Assembly (NCBI GenBank): GCA_964531025.1
Contig: CAZHDY010000001.1
Location: forward strand, 930,001 to 994,000
From: CALMEC01 sp964531025
Lineage (GTDB): Bacteria; Actinomycetota; Thermoleophilia; Miltoncostaeales; Miltoncostaeaceae
Direction: 5' to 3'
DNA: 64,000 bases
Below are positions 46,148-54,590 of the stretch, piece after piece; the first letter of the stretch is position 1, and every line of letters begins with the position of its first letter. Both the position numbers and the translations under genes were made by a program. The notes beneath the pieces are model-generated. The model was not told the DNA's origin. It did not search any database and saw only the letters and a list, made by a program, of their open reading frames with translations.

Positions 46148-47005
46148 TCAGCGGAAGGGCGGCACGAATCCGCGACGGAGCCCCAGGGGACGCACGACCG
46201 CGGCGACCGGGGCGTCCGCGAAGGCTCCCGCGGCAGCGGAACGCGCGGCATCCTCGTCGTCGAAGAATCCCGCCATCGCGGTGCCACTGCCACAGAGGAG
46301 CGTGGCACGGGCACCCGCGGCACGCAGAGCCCCGTCCAGTTCGTCCAGTTCGGGGCGACACGCCCGTGCGGCGCCCCAGAGATCATTGCGAAGTACGCCC
46401 GCCAACGTGGACGTGTCCGGCTCACTCCCGCGCGACGGCGTGGGCAAGGCGTCGAACGCCGCGTAGACGTCCGCCGTCGAGAGGCCGAACCCCGGGAAGA
46501 CGACGAGCGCGATGAAGTCGGGCGCGGTCGCCGACTCGAGGATCTCGCCCCGACCCGATGCCCACTGGGCGCCCCCGCGGACGAAGAACGGCACGTCGCT
46601 CCCGACATCCGCGGCCACGCGTTCGAGGACCTTCGCCGTCAGCCCCAGTCCGAAGACCTCGTCGGCCAGAAGCAACGTGGCCGCGGCGTCGCTGGATCCA
46701 CCGCCGAGTCCCGCCTGTGCCGGGATCCGCTTCTCGATGCGCACGGCGCAGGGAAGCTCGCGGCCCGCGTGCTCCTCCAGCACATCGAGGGCCCGCCAGG
46801 CGAGGTTCTCCCGCTCGGGCACGCCGGGACAGTCCACCTCACGACGGTCCGCTCGCGTCAGTCTAACGTTATCGCCGAGCCCGTCGAGGGCCACCATGAG
46901 CGACCGCAACGGATGGTATCCGTCCTCGCGTCGTGCGCCGACGGCGAGGTGCAGGTTGATCTTCGCCGGCGCGCCGCGCGCCGCGGTGGAGGCGGTGGAC
47001 GCCAC
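46148..47005 (-). CDS. ispE: 4-diphosphocytidyl-2-C-methyl-D-erythritol kinase
   Basis: GHMP-family kinase of the MEP isoprenoid pathway, phosphorylating CDP-methylerythritol at the 2-hydroxyl. The 285-aa product has the family start APAKINLHLAVG and the phosphate-binding loop PAQAGLGGGSSDAA near residue 95. The SDVPFF segment is near residue 138, and GSGTAMAGFF is the C-terminal glycine motif near residue 243. GTG 47005 lies 14 bp past the dxs stop with AGGCGG about eight bases upstream. Coupling to dxs puts two steps of the same pathway in one operon. Confidence 0.95.
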   Translation of the reverse strand: MASTASTAARGAPAKINLHLAVGARREDGYHPLRSLMVALDGLGDNVRLTRADRREVDCPGVPERENLAWRALDVLEEHAGRELPCAVRIEKRIPAQAGLGGGSSDAAATLLLADEVFGLGLTAKVLERVAADVGSDVPFFVRGGAQWASGRGEILESATAPDFIALVVFPGFGLSTADVYAAFDALPTPSRGSEPDTSTLAGVLRNDLWGAARACRPELDELDGALRAAGARATLLCGSGTAMAGFFDDEDAARSAAAGAFADAPVAAVVRPLGLRRGFVPPFR

Positions 47006-47019
47006 CGGCGTATCCGCCT

Positions 47020-48930
47020 CTACTGCGAGACCGACGTCGAGGAGGCCTCGACACGGTCGAGCGCGGCGATGACGCGCTGGCTGACCGCGGCCGGGCTGAG
47101 TTCCGCATCCTCCAGAAGGAGGTCACGCTTCCCGTGTTCGATGAACCGGTCCGGCACGCCCAGCGTCATGACCGGTGTCGTGACGTCCTGGAGGGCCTCC
47201 AGCACGGCGGCGCCGAATCCGGCCATCTGGGCGTGGTCCTCGACGGTGACGATCAGATCGTGACGCATCGCGAGGTCCCGCATGAGCTCCGCGTCGATGG
47301 GCTTGCAGAAGCGCGCGTTCGCGACGGTGGGAGCGATACCCGTTGCGTCCTCGATCATCTCGGCGACGGCGATGACGACCTGCGTACCGTGACCGTAGCC
47401 GACGAGCGCCACACGCTCGCCCTCCGTTAGGACGACGCCCTTACCGATCTCGAGGCGGGTGGGCGTCGCGGGTGCCGGGGTCCCCGGTCCCGATCCGCGC
47501 GGGTAGCGCAGCGCCACCGGGCCGTCGACTAGGAGGGCCGTGTGGAGCATGTCCACCAGCTCGGCCTCGTCCATGGGCGCCATGATCGTCATGTTCGGGA
47601 TGGCGCGGAGGTAGGCGAGGTCGAACACGCCGTGGTGCGTGGGACCGTCGTCACCCACGAGGCCGCCACGGTCGATGGCGAAGACCACCGGCAGATTCTG
47701 CAGCGCCACGTCATGGACGATGGGATCGAACGCCCGCTGGAGGAACGTCGAGTAGATCGCGCAGACCGGCCGCATCCCGGCGAGTGCGAGACCGCAGGCG
47801 AAGACGACGCCGTGCTGCTCGGCGATCCCCACGTCGTAGGTGCGGTCGGGGAACCGGTCCTTCATGTGGTGGAGCCCGGTGCCCTTCAGCATCGCGGCCG
47901 TGATGGCCACCACGCGGTCGTCGGCCTCGGCCTCACGCACCAGCGCGCGTCCGAAGATGTCCGTGTACGTGGGCGGAGGGGGCGTGGCCGGTTTGCGGGC
48001 GCTACCGCACTCAGGATCGAAGGGCGACGCGCCGTGCATGTTCTCGACGTCGGCCTCTGCGGGGTCGTACCCCTTGCCCTTGTTCGTCTTGGCGTGGACG
48101 AGGACGGGCCGGCCGTGCTCGATGGCGGACCGGATCGCACGTCGGACCTCACCGATGTCGTGACCGTCGATGGGTCCGACGTAGGCAAAGCCCAGGGCCT
48201 CGAAGAGCGCCCCGTGCTCGAACCACAGCGCCTTGGTCGCGTCGCGGAGCCGTTCGCCCAGGAAGTCGCCGCCGGGAAGACGACCCAGCCCACGCTCGAT
48301 CTCCTCGCGGACCCGGGTGACCTTTGTGTCGACCCGAGCGCGCTGGAAGAGGTGGGCCAGCGCCCCGACGTTCTCGCCGATGCTCATGCCGTTGTCGTTG
48401 AGGACGACGACCAGCGGCACCTTGAGCGCACCGGCCTGGTTGAGGCCCTCGTAGGCCATTCCGCCGGTCATCGCACCGTCGCCGATCACACAGGCGACGA
48501 GCGCGTCCTCCCCACGACTACGGATCGCCTCGGCGAGTCCCACGCCGTACGAGATCGACGTCGACGCATGACCGGCGCCCATGACGTCGTGCTCGCTCTC
48601 CTCACGCCGGAGGAAGCCACTCATGCCGCCGTGCTGACGCAGGGTCGAGAACTGTGACAGACGCCCGGTGAGGAGCTTGTGTCCGTAGGCCTGATGACCG
48701 ACGTCCCAGAGGATCTTGTCGGTGGGGCTCTCGAGCTCGCAGTGGAGTGCGATGGACAGCTCGACGGTGCCGAGACTGGCGCCGAGGTGCCCCCCGGTCT
48801 CAGAGACCGCGGAAATGATCGCCTGCCGCATCTCGGATGCGAGCTCGGTGAGCTTTTCGTCACTCCAGGAGGCGATGTCGTGGGGGTTCGTCAACCCCTC
48901 GAGCAGTGGGAACGTCTGTGCTTGCGGCAT
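47020..48930 (-). CDS. dxs: 1-deoxy-D-xylulose-5-phosphate synthase
   Basis: First enzyme of the MEP pathway; condenses pyruvate and glyceraldehyde 3-phosphate using thiamine diphosphate. The product is 636 aa. The TPP/Mg motif is in VIGDGAMTGGMAYEGLNQAG near residue 150, continuing into the VVLNDNGMSIGENVGAL segment. The transketolase central domain (IAEQHGVVFACGLALAGMRP) and C-terminal domain with PRGSGPG follow. The catalytic histidines are in DVGHQAYGHKLLTGR and in GPTHHG. ATG 48930 lies seven bases after TACAGT, so a leaderless mRNA is likely. ispE follows in the same operon. Confidence 0.97.
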   Translation of the reverse strand: MPQAQTFPLLEGLTNPHDIASWSDEKLTELASEMRQAIISAVSETGGHLGASLGTVELSIALHCELESPTDKILWDVGHQAYGHKLLTGRLSQFSTLRQHGGMSGFLRREESEHDVMGAGHASTSISYGVGLAEAIRSRGEDALVACVIGDGAMTGGMAYEGLNQAGALKVPLVVVLNDNGMSIGENVGALAHLFQRARVDTKVTRVREEIERGLGRLPGGDFLGERLRDATKALWFEHGALFEALGFAYVGPIDGHDIGEVRRAIRSAIEHGRPVLVHAKTNKGKGYDPAEADVENMHGASPFDPECGSARKPATPPPPTYTDIFGRALVREAEADDRVVAITAAMLKGTGLHHMKDRFPDRTYDVGIAEQHGVVFACGLALAGMRPVCAIYSTFLQRAFDPIVHDVALQNLPVVFAIDRGGLVGDDGPTHHGVFDLAYLRAIPNMTIMAPMDEAELVDMLHTALLVDGPVALRYPRGSGPGTPAPATPTRLEIGKGVVLTEGERVALVGYGHGTQVVIAVAEMIEDATGIAPTVANARFCKPIDAELMRDLAMRHDLIVTVEDHAQMAGFGAAVLEALQDVTTPVMTLGVPDRFIEHGKRDLLLEDAELSPAAVSQRVIAALDRVEASSTSVSQ

Positions 48931-48937
48931 CCGCAGA

Positions 48938-48943
48938 ACTGTA
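48938..48943 (-). promoter_or_regulatory. -10 box of leaderless type, dxs
   Basis: TACAGT on the minus strand, 7 nt before the ATG at 48930. Confidence 0.45.
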
Positions 48944-48959
48944 GCCGACCGCCACGCCG

Positions 48960-49001
48960 TGGGACATGAGTCTCGGTCCCATATCGTGGGACGACGGTCC
49001 C
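48960..49001. repeat. Two small GGGAC/GTCCC hairpins between dxs and the GMC gene
   Basis: TGGGAC (48960-48965)/GTCCCA (48976-48981) and GGGAC (48988-48992)/GTCCC (48997-49001). Both are preceded by CGTG, forming a loose direct repeat about 27 bp apart. They might be operator sites upstream of dxs. Confidence 0.3.
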
Positions 49002-49138
49002 CGACCGTGTGTCGATGGCTTCCCGGCCGCGGTCACCAGGGTCACGCGGCCCTCGATTCGGGTCCGTCCCGCCGGTGTGCCCGATCGATCGCCCGGGCAG
49101 GGTCGGTCATGACGAGACCGGAATACGGAGCGTGCGGC

Positions 49139-50743
49139 GTGGATGACGTCGACTACCTCATCATCGGTGGCGGTTCCGCCGGCTGCGTGCTGGCACATCG
49201 GCTGACCGAATCCGGCCGGTTCCGCGTACTTCTCGTCGAGGCCGGCGGCGTTCCCCGCAGCCCGTTCATCCGCATCCCCGCGGGATTCGGACACCTGCTG
49301 CGCAGCCGCCGCTACAACTGGGCGTACCGGTCGGTCCCCGACGAGGCGACCGACGATCGCGAGATCCCCATCCCCAGTGGCCGGGGCCTCGGTGGATCAG
49401 GCCTGATCAACGGCATGGTCTTCGTGCGCGGACAGGCCGCCGACTACGACGGCTGGGCGGCCGAGGGCGCCGATGGGTGGTCGTTCGCGGATGTGGCGCC
49501 GTACTTCCGCCGGATCGAGAACACGACGATGCCGGGGCCCGAGCGGGGTCATGACGGCCCCGTCCATGTGACGCAGATACGCGAGCGGTTCGCGGCGTCC
49601 GACGTCTTCCTGGAGGCAGCCGTCGCCGCCGGCGGCCGACTGAACGACGACTACAACGTGGATCAGTCGGGCTTCGGCTACTACCAGCTCAACCAGCGCA
49701 ACGGCCGCCGGTGGAGCCCGTACGACGCGTACCTCGCCCCGGCCCGGCGGCGCGCGAACCTTCGGATCATGTCCGACACCCTGGCCGTGGGGCTCACGTT
49801 CAACGGAGCGCGGTGCACCGGCGCCCGGCTCGTGCGACGTGGACGCGAGACGACCGTTCGCGCCGGACGCGAGGTGATCCTCGCTGCGGGCGCCATCCGC
49901 TCACCCCAGCTTCTCGAGCTCTCCGGCATCGGGGATCCCGACGTTCTGGGCACGCTCGGAATCCCGGTCCGCGTCGCCCTCACCTCCGTCGGTGACGGAT
50001 ACACGGACCACTACGCCCTGCGTATGAACTGGCGGATCCGCGGCGTTCCGTCCGTCAACCAGCTCTCCCGGGGTCGTCACCTGCTGGCGGGCATCGTGCG
50101 CTACGCCGCCCGGCGTCGGGGAATACTCACCCTGGGACCGGCTCTCTGTCACGGCTTCATCACCACGGATCCGGATTCCGACCGGCCCGACGCGCAACTC
50201 CTGTTCATGCACGCGAGCTACGAGAACGCTGCCCAGCGCGTCCTGGACCGCGAGCCGGGCATGACCGTCGGCATCATCCAGCAACGGCCGCGGTCCCGCG
50301 GATCGATCCACGCGGCGAGCCGTGATCCGCGTACGGCGCCCGCCATCCGGCCGGGGTTCCTGACCGCCGACGAGGACCGGCGCTGTGTGGTCGCGGCGAT
50401 GCGCGTCGTCCGCGACATCGTTGCGCATCCCTCGCTGGCGCGTCTGGTGGTGCGCGAGATGAACCCGGGACCGGATGCCCAGGACGACGACGCCCTGCTG
50501 GTTTGGGCGCGCGCCACCGGGCAGACGCTCTACCACCCCTGCGGCACCTGCCGGATGGGGTCCGGCGACGACGCGGTCGTCGACCCACAGCTTCGCGTGC
50601 GCGGCGTGGAGGGTCTCCGCGTAGCCGACGCTTCGGTGATGCCTGCGATCCCCTCCGGGAACATCCACGCGCCGGTGCTCATGGTCGCCGAGCGTGCGGC
50701 GGACATCATCCGACGCGACGCCGGAGATCTGCCGGCGACCTGA
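49139..50743 (+). CDS. GMC-family FAD-dependent oxidoreductase (choline dehydrogenase-like)
   Basis: Glucose-methanol-choline oxidoreductase oxidising an alcohol through FAD. The product is about 534 aa. The N-terminal FAD motif is YLIIGGGSAGCVLAHRLTES. The GMC signature 1 region is SGRGLGGSGLINGMVFVRG and signature 2 is GAIRSPQLLELSGIG near residue 250. The catalytic HPCGTCRMG block with its histidine is near residue 464, followed by a final VMPAIPSGNIHAPVLMVAER. The substrate is unknown. GTG 49139 is chosen for GGAG seven bases upstream and the family-typical short leader; ATG 49109 is the alternative. Divergent from dxs, convergent with ksgA. Confidence 0.9.
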   Translation: MDDVDYLIIGGGSAGCVLAHRLTESGRFRVLLVEAGGVPRSPFIRIPAGFGHLLRSRRYNWAYRSVPDEATDDREIPIPSGRGLGGSGLINGMVFVRGQAADYDGWAAEGADGWSFADVAPYFRRIENTTMPGPERGHDGPVHVTQIRERFAASDVFLEAAVAAGGRLNDDYNVDQSGFGYYQLNQRNGRRWSPYDAYLAPARRRANLRIMSDTLAVGLTFNGARCTGARLVRRGRETTVRAGREVILAAGAIRSPQLLELSGIGDPDVLGTLGIPVRVALTSVGDGYTDHYALRMNWRIRGVPSVNQLSRGRHLLAGIVRYAARRRGILTLGPALCHGFITTDPDSDRPDAQLLFMHASYENAAQRVLDREPGMTVGIIQQRPRSRGSIHAASRDPRTAPAIRPGFLTADEDRRCVVAAMRVVRDIVAHPSLARLVVREMNPGPDAQDDDALLVWARATGQTLYHPCGTCRMGSGDDAVVDPQLRVRGVEGLRVADASVMPAIPSGNIHAPVLMVAERAADIIRRDAGDLPAT

Positions 50744-50761
50744 GCGGGTCTCGATCCCTCG

Positions 50762-51613
50762 TCAGCCGGCGAGGGCGCCGGCCAGCGCGACGAACCGGTC
50801 CGGTGAGAGCTCCTGCGCGCGCACCGACGGAGAGAGCCCGATCGATTCGAGGGTACTCGCAACGCCTCCTTTGTCCCAGCCGGCCGACGAGAGAGCGTTC
50901 ACCAGTGTCTTCCGGCGCTGCGCGAAGGCCGCCTGGACCATGCCGCGCAGCTCAGGGGTGGGAGCCGGAGCGATGCGCTCCATGGCGACGATTGCCGAGT
51001 CGACACGCGGTCGCGGCATGAAGACCGTGGGCGGCACCGGACGCAATGCCGTCTGCCGCACCGTGAGTGCCAGAAGCACCGAAGGCGCACCGTAGAGTGC
51101 CGAACCCACAGCGGCCGCCCACCGGTCGGCGACCTCGCGCTGCACCATCACGGCCCAGCGCTCGCATGCCGGCAGCGTCCACAGCGACTCCATCACGAGT
51201 GGCGTCGCGATGCTGTACGGCAGGTTCGCCACCAACCGGGTGGGTACCGGATCGAGGGCACCGATGTCGAGCCGCATGACGTCACCCCAGTGAAGGGTGA
51301 CGTTGTCGCAACCCCCGAGGGACTCGCGCAGCGGTGGTTCGAGGCGGCGATCGACCTCGACGGCGTGCACGTGACGCGCCGCACGCGACAGCGCCGTCGT
51401 CAGCGTGCCGACGCCGGGCCCGACCTCGAGAGCCACGTCGTCGGGCCCCACCTCCCCCAGCCGGACGGCGAGGTCGACGAGGTTCTCGTCGAGGAGGAAG
51501 TTCTGGCCCAGGTCCCGGTCGGGCCGGATCCCGTGCGCCTGGAGCAGCCGGGCCGTGCCCAGGCGCTCGGGAGGCGCCGGGTCAGTCTGACCAGCCGAAG
51601 ATTCGTCCGGCAT
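50762..51613 (-). CDS. rsmA: 16S rRNA dimethyladenosine transferase
   Basis: KsgA/RsmA: dimethylates the two adjacent adenines of the 3'-terminal helix 45 of 16S rRNA using SAM. The 283-aa product has the family N-terminus DLGQNFLLDENLVDLAV and SAM motif I ALEVGPGVGTLTTALS. The VEVDRRL acidic contact comes next, with the catalytic motif NLPYSIATP near residue 130. The C-terminal domain closes with KTLVNALSSAGWDKG. It is the last gene of metG-tatD-rsmA and its start overlaps the end of tatD by about 30 bp. ATG 51613 is preferred to the in-frame GTG 51619. Confidence 0.96.
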   Translation of the reverse strand: MPDESSAGQTDPAPPERLGTARLLQAHGIRPDRDLGQNFLLDENLVDLAVRLGEVGPDDVALEVGPGVGTLTTALSRAARHVHAVEVDRRLEPPLRESLGGCDNVTLHWGDVMRLDIGALDPVPTRLVANLPYSIATPLVMESLWTLPACERWAVMVQREVADRWAAAVGSALYGAPSVLLALTVRQTALRPVPPTVFMPRPRVDSAIVAMERIAPAPTPELRGMVQAAFAQRRKTLVNALSSAGWDKGGVASTLESIGLSPSVRAQELSPDRFVALAGALAG

Positions 51614-52343
51614 TGGCACTCGTGAGGGCGGCCATCTCGTCCGGGTCCTCGTCGCGCAGCTGCGCGAGGAACTCGACCGTGTACTGGACGTTGGCCGGTC
51701 GGTTCGGCTTGCCGCGCCGCGGTACGGGCGCCAGGTACGGCGCGTCGGTCTCGATGAGCAGACGGTCCGGCGGGATACGCCGGGCGGCCTCCTGCAGATC
51801 GGCGGCCGACCTGTACGTGAGCTGCCCGGCGAAGCTCGTCATGTAGCCGCGCTCGATCACGACGTCGACCTTCCCGACCATGCTGAAGCAGTGGAGGATC
51901 ACCGGGTGGTCCTCCGCCTCCCGAGCCAGGATCTCGAGGGTGTCGTCATCCGCCTCGCGGGTGTGGATGACGACCGGGAGACCGAGCTCGCGCGCCAGCC
52001 CGATCTGCGCGACGAAGGCCTTTTTCTGGGCGTCCGGGCGGGCGTGGTCGCGGTAGTAGTCCAGACCGCACTCGCCGATGGCCACCACCTTGGGATGCTC
52101 GGCCAGTTCACCGATCCACGACTCGTCCGACCGACGGAAACGGTCGGCGTCGTGCGGGTGGACCCCGATGGCCGCGTACACCGATTCGAACTCGTCGCAG
52201 AACTGGACCGCCTGCTCGCTGGACTCCCGCCCGCAGCCGATCGTCACGAGGCGCTCGACGCCGGCCTCAAGGGCCTCCTCCACCAGGCGCTCCGGCGACT
52301 CGTCGCACGAACCGAGATGTGTATGCGAGTCGACCATCCCCAT
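51582..52343 (-). CDS. tatD: TatD-family metal-dependent hydrolase (DNase)
   Basis: TIM-barrel metal-dependent nuclease of the TatD/YcfH group. The 253-aa product has the metal ligands of the family: DSHTHLG at the N-terminus, GECGLDYY near residue 90, the histidines in VVIHTREADD and ILHCFS, and the final Asp in IETDAPYLAP near residue 200. The gene lies between metG and rsmA, a conserved order in many bacteria. ATG 52343 begins 5 bp after the metG stop; ATG 52337 is also possible. Probable role in DNA repair or turnover. Confidence 0.94.
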   Translation of the reverse strand: MGMVDSHTHLGSCDESPERLVEEALEAGVERLVTIGCGRESSEQAVQFCDEFESVYAAIGVHPHDADRFRRSDESWIGELAEHPKVVAIGECGLDYYRDHARPDAQKKAFVAQIGLARELGLPVVIHTREADDDTLEILAREAEDHPVILHCFSMVGKVDVVIERGYMTSFAGQLTYRSAADLQEAARRIPPDRLLIETDAPYLAPVPRRGKPNRPANVQYTVEFLAQLRDEDPDEMAALTSANAGRIFGWSD

Positions 52344-52348
52344 GGTCG

Positions 52349-53881
52349 CTACGAGGCCTCCGCCGGATCCTCCACACGCGGGAAGAGCTGCCCCTCCAGG
52401 GGGACCAGCACCGATCCGGGCGCGCTGCCCCACGCGATGTCGGACAGAAGCGGCGCCGGAAGCGGTGATCCCAATGCCGCCAGAGCACGTCCGCAGACGC
52501 CCGGCATGAAGGGCCACAGAAGGATGGACGCTGCACGGACCCCCTCGGCCAACGTGACGAGGACCTGGTCGAGGTCCTCTGCCCGGTCGGGGTCCTTGGC
52601 CAGCACCCACGGTTGACGTTCCTCCACCAGGCGGTTCAGCCGGCGGATGAGCTTCCAGGCCTCCTCAGCGGCGACGGTGACGTCGTACACGTCGAGGGCC
52701 GCCTTCACAGCATCGACACGCTCGCCCACGAGGTCGGCGAACTCGCCGTCACCACCGGGGTCGGCGGGCACCACGCCGTCGCGGTACCGGTTCACCATGC
52801 TCACCACACGACTCACGAGGTTGCCGTACTCGTTGGCGAGCTCGCTGGTGTAGCGCTGCGCGAAGCCCTCGTCCGAGAACGGCCCGTCCTCGCCGAAGCG
52901 GATCTCGCGGGCCAGGTACCACCGGAGGGCGTCGATGCCGTAGCGCTCGACGTACGGCAGCGGGTCGATCAGGTTTCCGGTCGTCTTCGAAAGGCGCTCG
53001 CCGCCCTTGAGGATGAAGCCGTGGATGAAGACACAGCGCGGGGGCTCGATGTCGGCGGCCATGAGGAGGGCCGGCCAGATGACCGCGTGGAACTTGAGGA
53101 TGTCCTTGCCGATCACGTGGACGTCCGCGGGCCAGAAGCGATCTGAGAGATCGTGGTCGGGGACCGCGTAGTGCGGCGCCGTCACGTAGTTGAGCAGCGC
53201 GTCGACCCAGACATAGACGACATGGCTCGGATCCCAGGGAACCGGCACACCCCAGGTCACGTTGGCGCGCGAGATGGAGATGTCCTCGACCTGCTCGACG
53301 ATGCGCCGCGCCTCGTTCAGCCGATGGGCCGGCCGCACGAAGGTCGGGTTCTCATCGAACAGACGCAGAAGGCGGTCCCGGTACGCGGAGAGCCGGAAGA
53401 ACCAGTTCTCCTCCTCCACCCACTCCACGGGACGGCGGTGCTGCGGACACAGCTGCCCCTCCAGGAGGTCGGCCTCGGCGTAGAACGCCTCGCAGGACGT
53501 GCAGTACCACCCGCCGTAGGTGTCCTTGTAGATGTCACCGTTCTCGTAGATGCGCTCCAGGATCCGCTGCACCCAGGCGACGTGCTCCGGATCCGTCGTG
53601 CGGATGAAGAAGTCATGCGACAGCTCGAACGTGCCCCAGAGCTCACGGAAGTGCGCCGAGATGATGTCGGTGTGTTCCTTCGGCGTGCGGCCGAGCTCGT
53701 CCGCGGCCCGGGCGATCTTGTCGCCGTGCTCATCCGTACCGGTGAGGAAGAAGGTGTCGTCCCCGCGCTGACGGTGATGGCGCGCCAGAATGTCGGACAT
53801 GATCGTCGAGTACGCGTGCCCGACGTGGGGCTCGGCGTTCACGTAATAGATCGGCGTTGTGATGTAGAAGCGTCCGTCCAC
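52349..53881 (-). CDS. metG: Methionyl-tRNA synthetase
   Basis: Class I synthetase charging tRNA-Met. The product is 510 aa, the short form without a C-terminal tRNA-binding domain. The HIGH-equivalent is PHVGHAYST near residue 18. The zinc/knuckle pair uses CTSC and CPQH near residues 127-147. The KMSKS loop reads GGERLSKTTGN near residue 300; it keeps the second lysine, but Arg-Leu replaces the usual Lys-Met. An anticodon-binding helical domain follows (SELANEYGNLVSRVVSMVNR). GTG 53881 lies eight bases after TAGAAT, so it is nearly leaderless. First gene of metG-tatD-rsmA. Confidence 0.96.
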   Translation of the reverse strand: MDGRFYITTPIYYVNAEPHVGHAYSTIMSDILARHHRQRGDDTFFLTGTDEHGDKIARAADELGRTPKEHTDIISAHFRELWGTFELSHDFFIRTTDPEHVAWVQRILERIYENGDIYKDTYGGWYCTSCEAFYAEADLLEGQLCPQHRRPVEWVEEENWFFRLSAYRDRLLRLFDENPTFVRPAHRLNEARRIVEQVEDISISRANVTWGVPVPWDPSHVVYVWVDALLNYVTAPHYAVPDHDLSDRFWPADVHVIGKDILKFHAVIWPALLMAADIEPPRCVFIHGFILKGGERLSKTTGNLIDPLPYVERYGIDALRWYLAREIRFGEDGPFSDEGFAQRYTSELANEYGNLVSRVVSMVNRYRDGVVPADPGGDGEFADLVGERVDAVKAALDVYDVTVAAEEAWKLIRRLNRLVEERQPWVLAKDPDRAEDLDQVLVTLAEGVRAASILLWPFMPGVCGRALAALGSPLPAPLLSDIAWGSAPGSVLVPLEGQLFPRVEDPAEAS

Positions 53882-53889
53882 GACCGGGG

Positions 53890-53895
53890 ATTCTA
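53890..53895 (-). promoter_or_regulatory. -10 box close to the metG start
   Basis: TAGAAT on the minus strand, 8 nt before the GTG at 53881. Confidence 0.5.
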
Positions 53896-53994
53896 GATGG
53901 TTGATTCCACGGAAGAGTGGTTGTGGAGCGCGTCACCGGTGGATGCGGGGCGCCGCCGGGCGCCGAAGGGCATGCTGGTTGCCTGTTCGAGTCG

Positions 53995-54020
53995 CCCGGT
54001 GGCGCATCCGCGCCACCGGG
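53995..54020. repeat. Perfect 11-bp-arm hairpin upstream of the nucleotidyltransferase gene
   Basis: CCCGGTGGCGC (53995-54005), ATCC, GCGCCACCGGG (54010-54020). A second GC palindrome (GGCGCC, 4 nt, GGCGCC) lies at 53949-53964. The purpose is not clear. Confidence 0.4.
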
Positions 54021-54062
54021 GACACGCACCACACCACGACTTCCGCGGAATCACCCATCCAG

Positions 54063-54590
54063 TTGCCCTCGCCTCTTTCCGCCGTCCTCACCGCAGCGTT
54101 GCGACAGATCGCCGAGGCACTCGGATCCGCCGGGATCGACTGGCTCGTGGCGGGCGGTACGGCGCGCGCCCTCTCCGGATTCGCCACCACGCCCAACGAT
54201 CTGGACATCGAGGTCGCGAGCGCCGACATGGACGCTGCCGCGGCCGCGCTGGGCCTGTCGGTGACCGACGCGCGCGACGCGACGGCCCGGTCGCGACGCG
54301 CCACGGGGTCCGTCGCGGGGGTCGACGTCGACCTGACCGCCGGCCTCGTCCTCACCGGCCCGGGAGGGGTGCTGCCACCGGACTTCGACCTGATGACCGC
54401 GTTCGCCACGACGGTCGACGTCGGCGGTCGCGCGGTGCCGGTCATGCCCGTGGAGGAGCAGATCGTCCGCATCCTCGTCACCGGCGACGAGGAGCGGCGA
54501 CCGAGGTTCGTCCGCGAGGCGCCGGACGGGTTCGTGGCACGTGACGACTACGTGTCGGCGCGTCTCGGATCGGCGAGGGCCACCCGGTAG
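54063..54590 (+). CDS. Lone nucleotidyltransferase-fold protein (AbiEii/MNT-like)
   Basis: A 175-aa protein whose N-terminal half has the minimal nucleotidyltransferase signature. GIDWLVAGGTARALSGF gives the GG motif. PNDLDIEVASADMDA gives the paired metal-binding aspartates, and a later Asp in VAGVDVDLTAG is a candidate third ligand. The C-terminal half is short (PVEEQIVRILVTGDEERRPR). It resembles toxin-type or aminoglycoside-adenylyltransferase-like nucleotidyltransferases, but no antitoxin gene is adjacent. TTG 54063 is the best start seen, since no ATG or GTG occurs in frame upstream of the motif. The 3' end overlaps the convergent rsmI gene by 43 bp. Confidence 0.6.
   Translation: MPSPLSAVLTAALRQIAEALGSAGIDWLVAGGTARALSGFATTPNDLDIEVASADMDAAAAALGLSVTDARDATARSRRATGSVAGVDVDLTAGLVLTGPGGVLPPDFDLMTAFATTVDVGGRAVPVMPVEEQIVRILVTGDEERRPRFVREAPDGFVARDDYVSARLGSARATR

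Noticed and set aside
53931..54010. tRNA-like segment: CGTCACC pairs with GGTGGCG, and TTCGAGT resembles a T-loop
   Set aside because: The T-stem has two mismatched pairs, no D-arm or anticodon arm can be drawn, and the base expected at position 8 is wrong. The pairing is explained by overlapping GC-rich hairpins.
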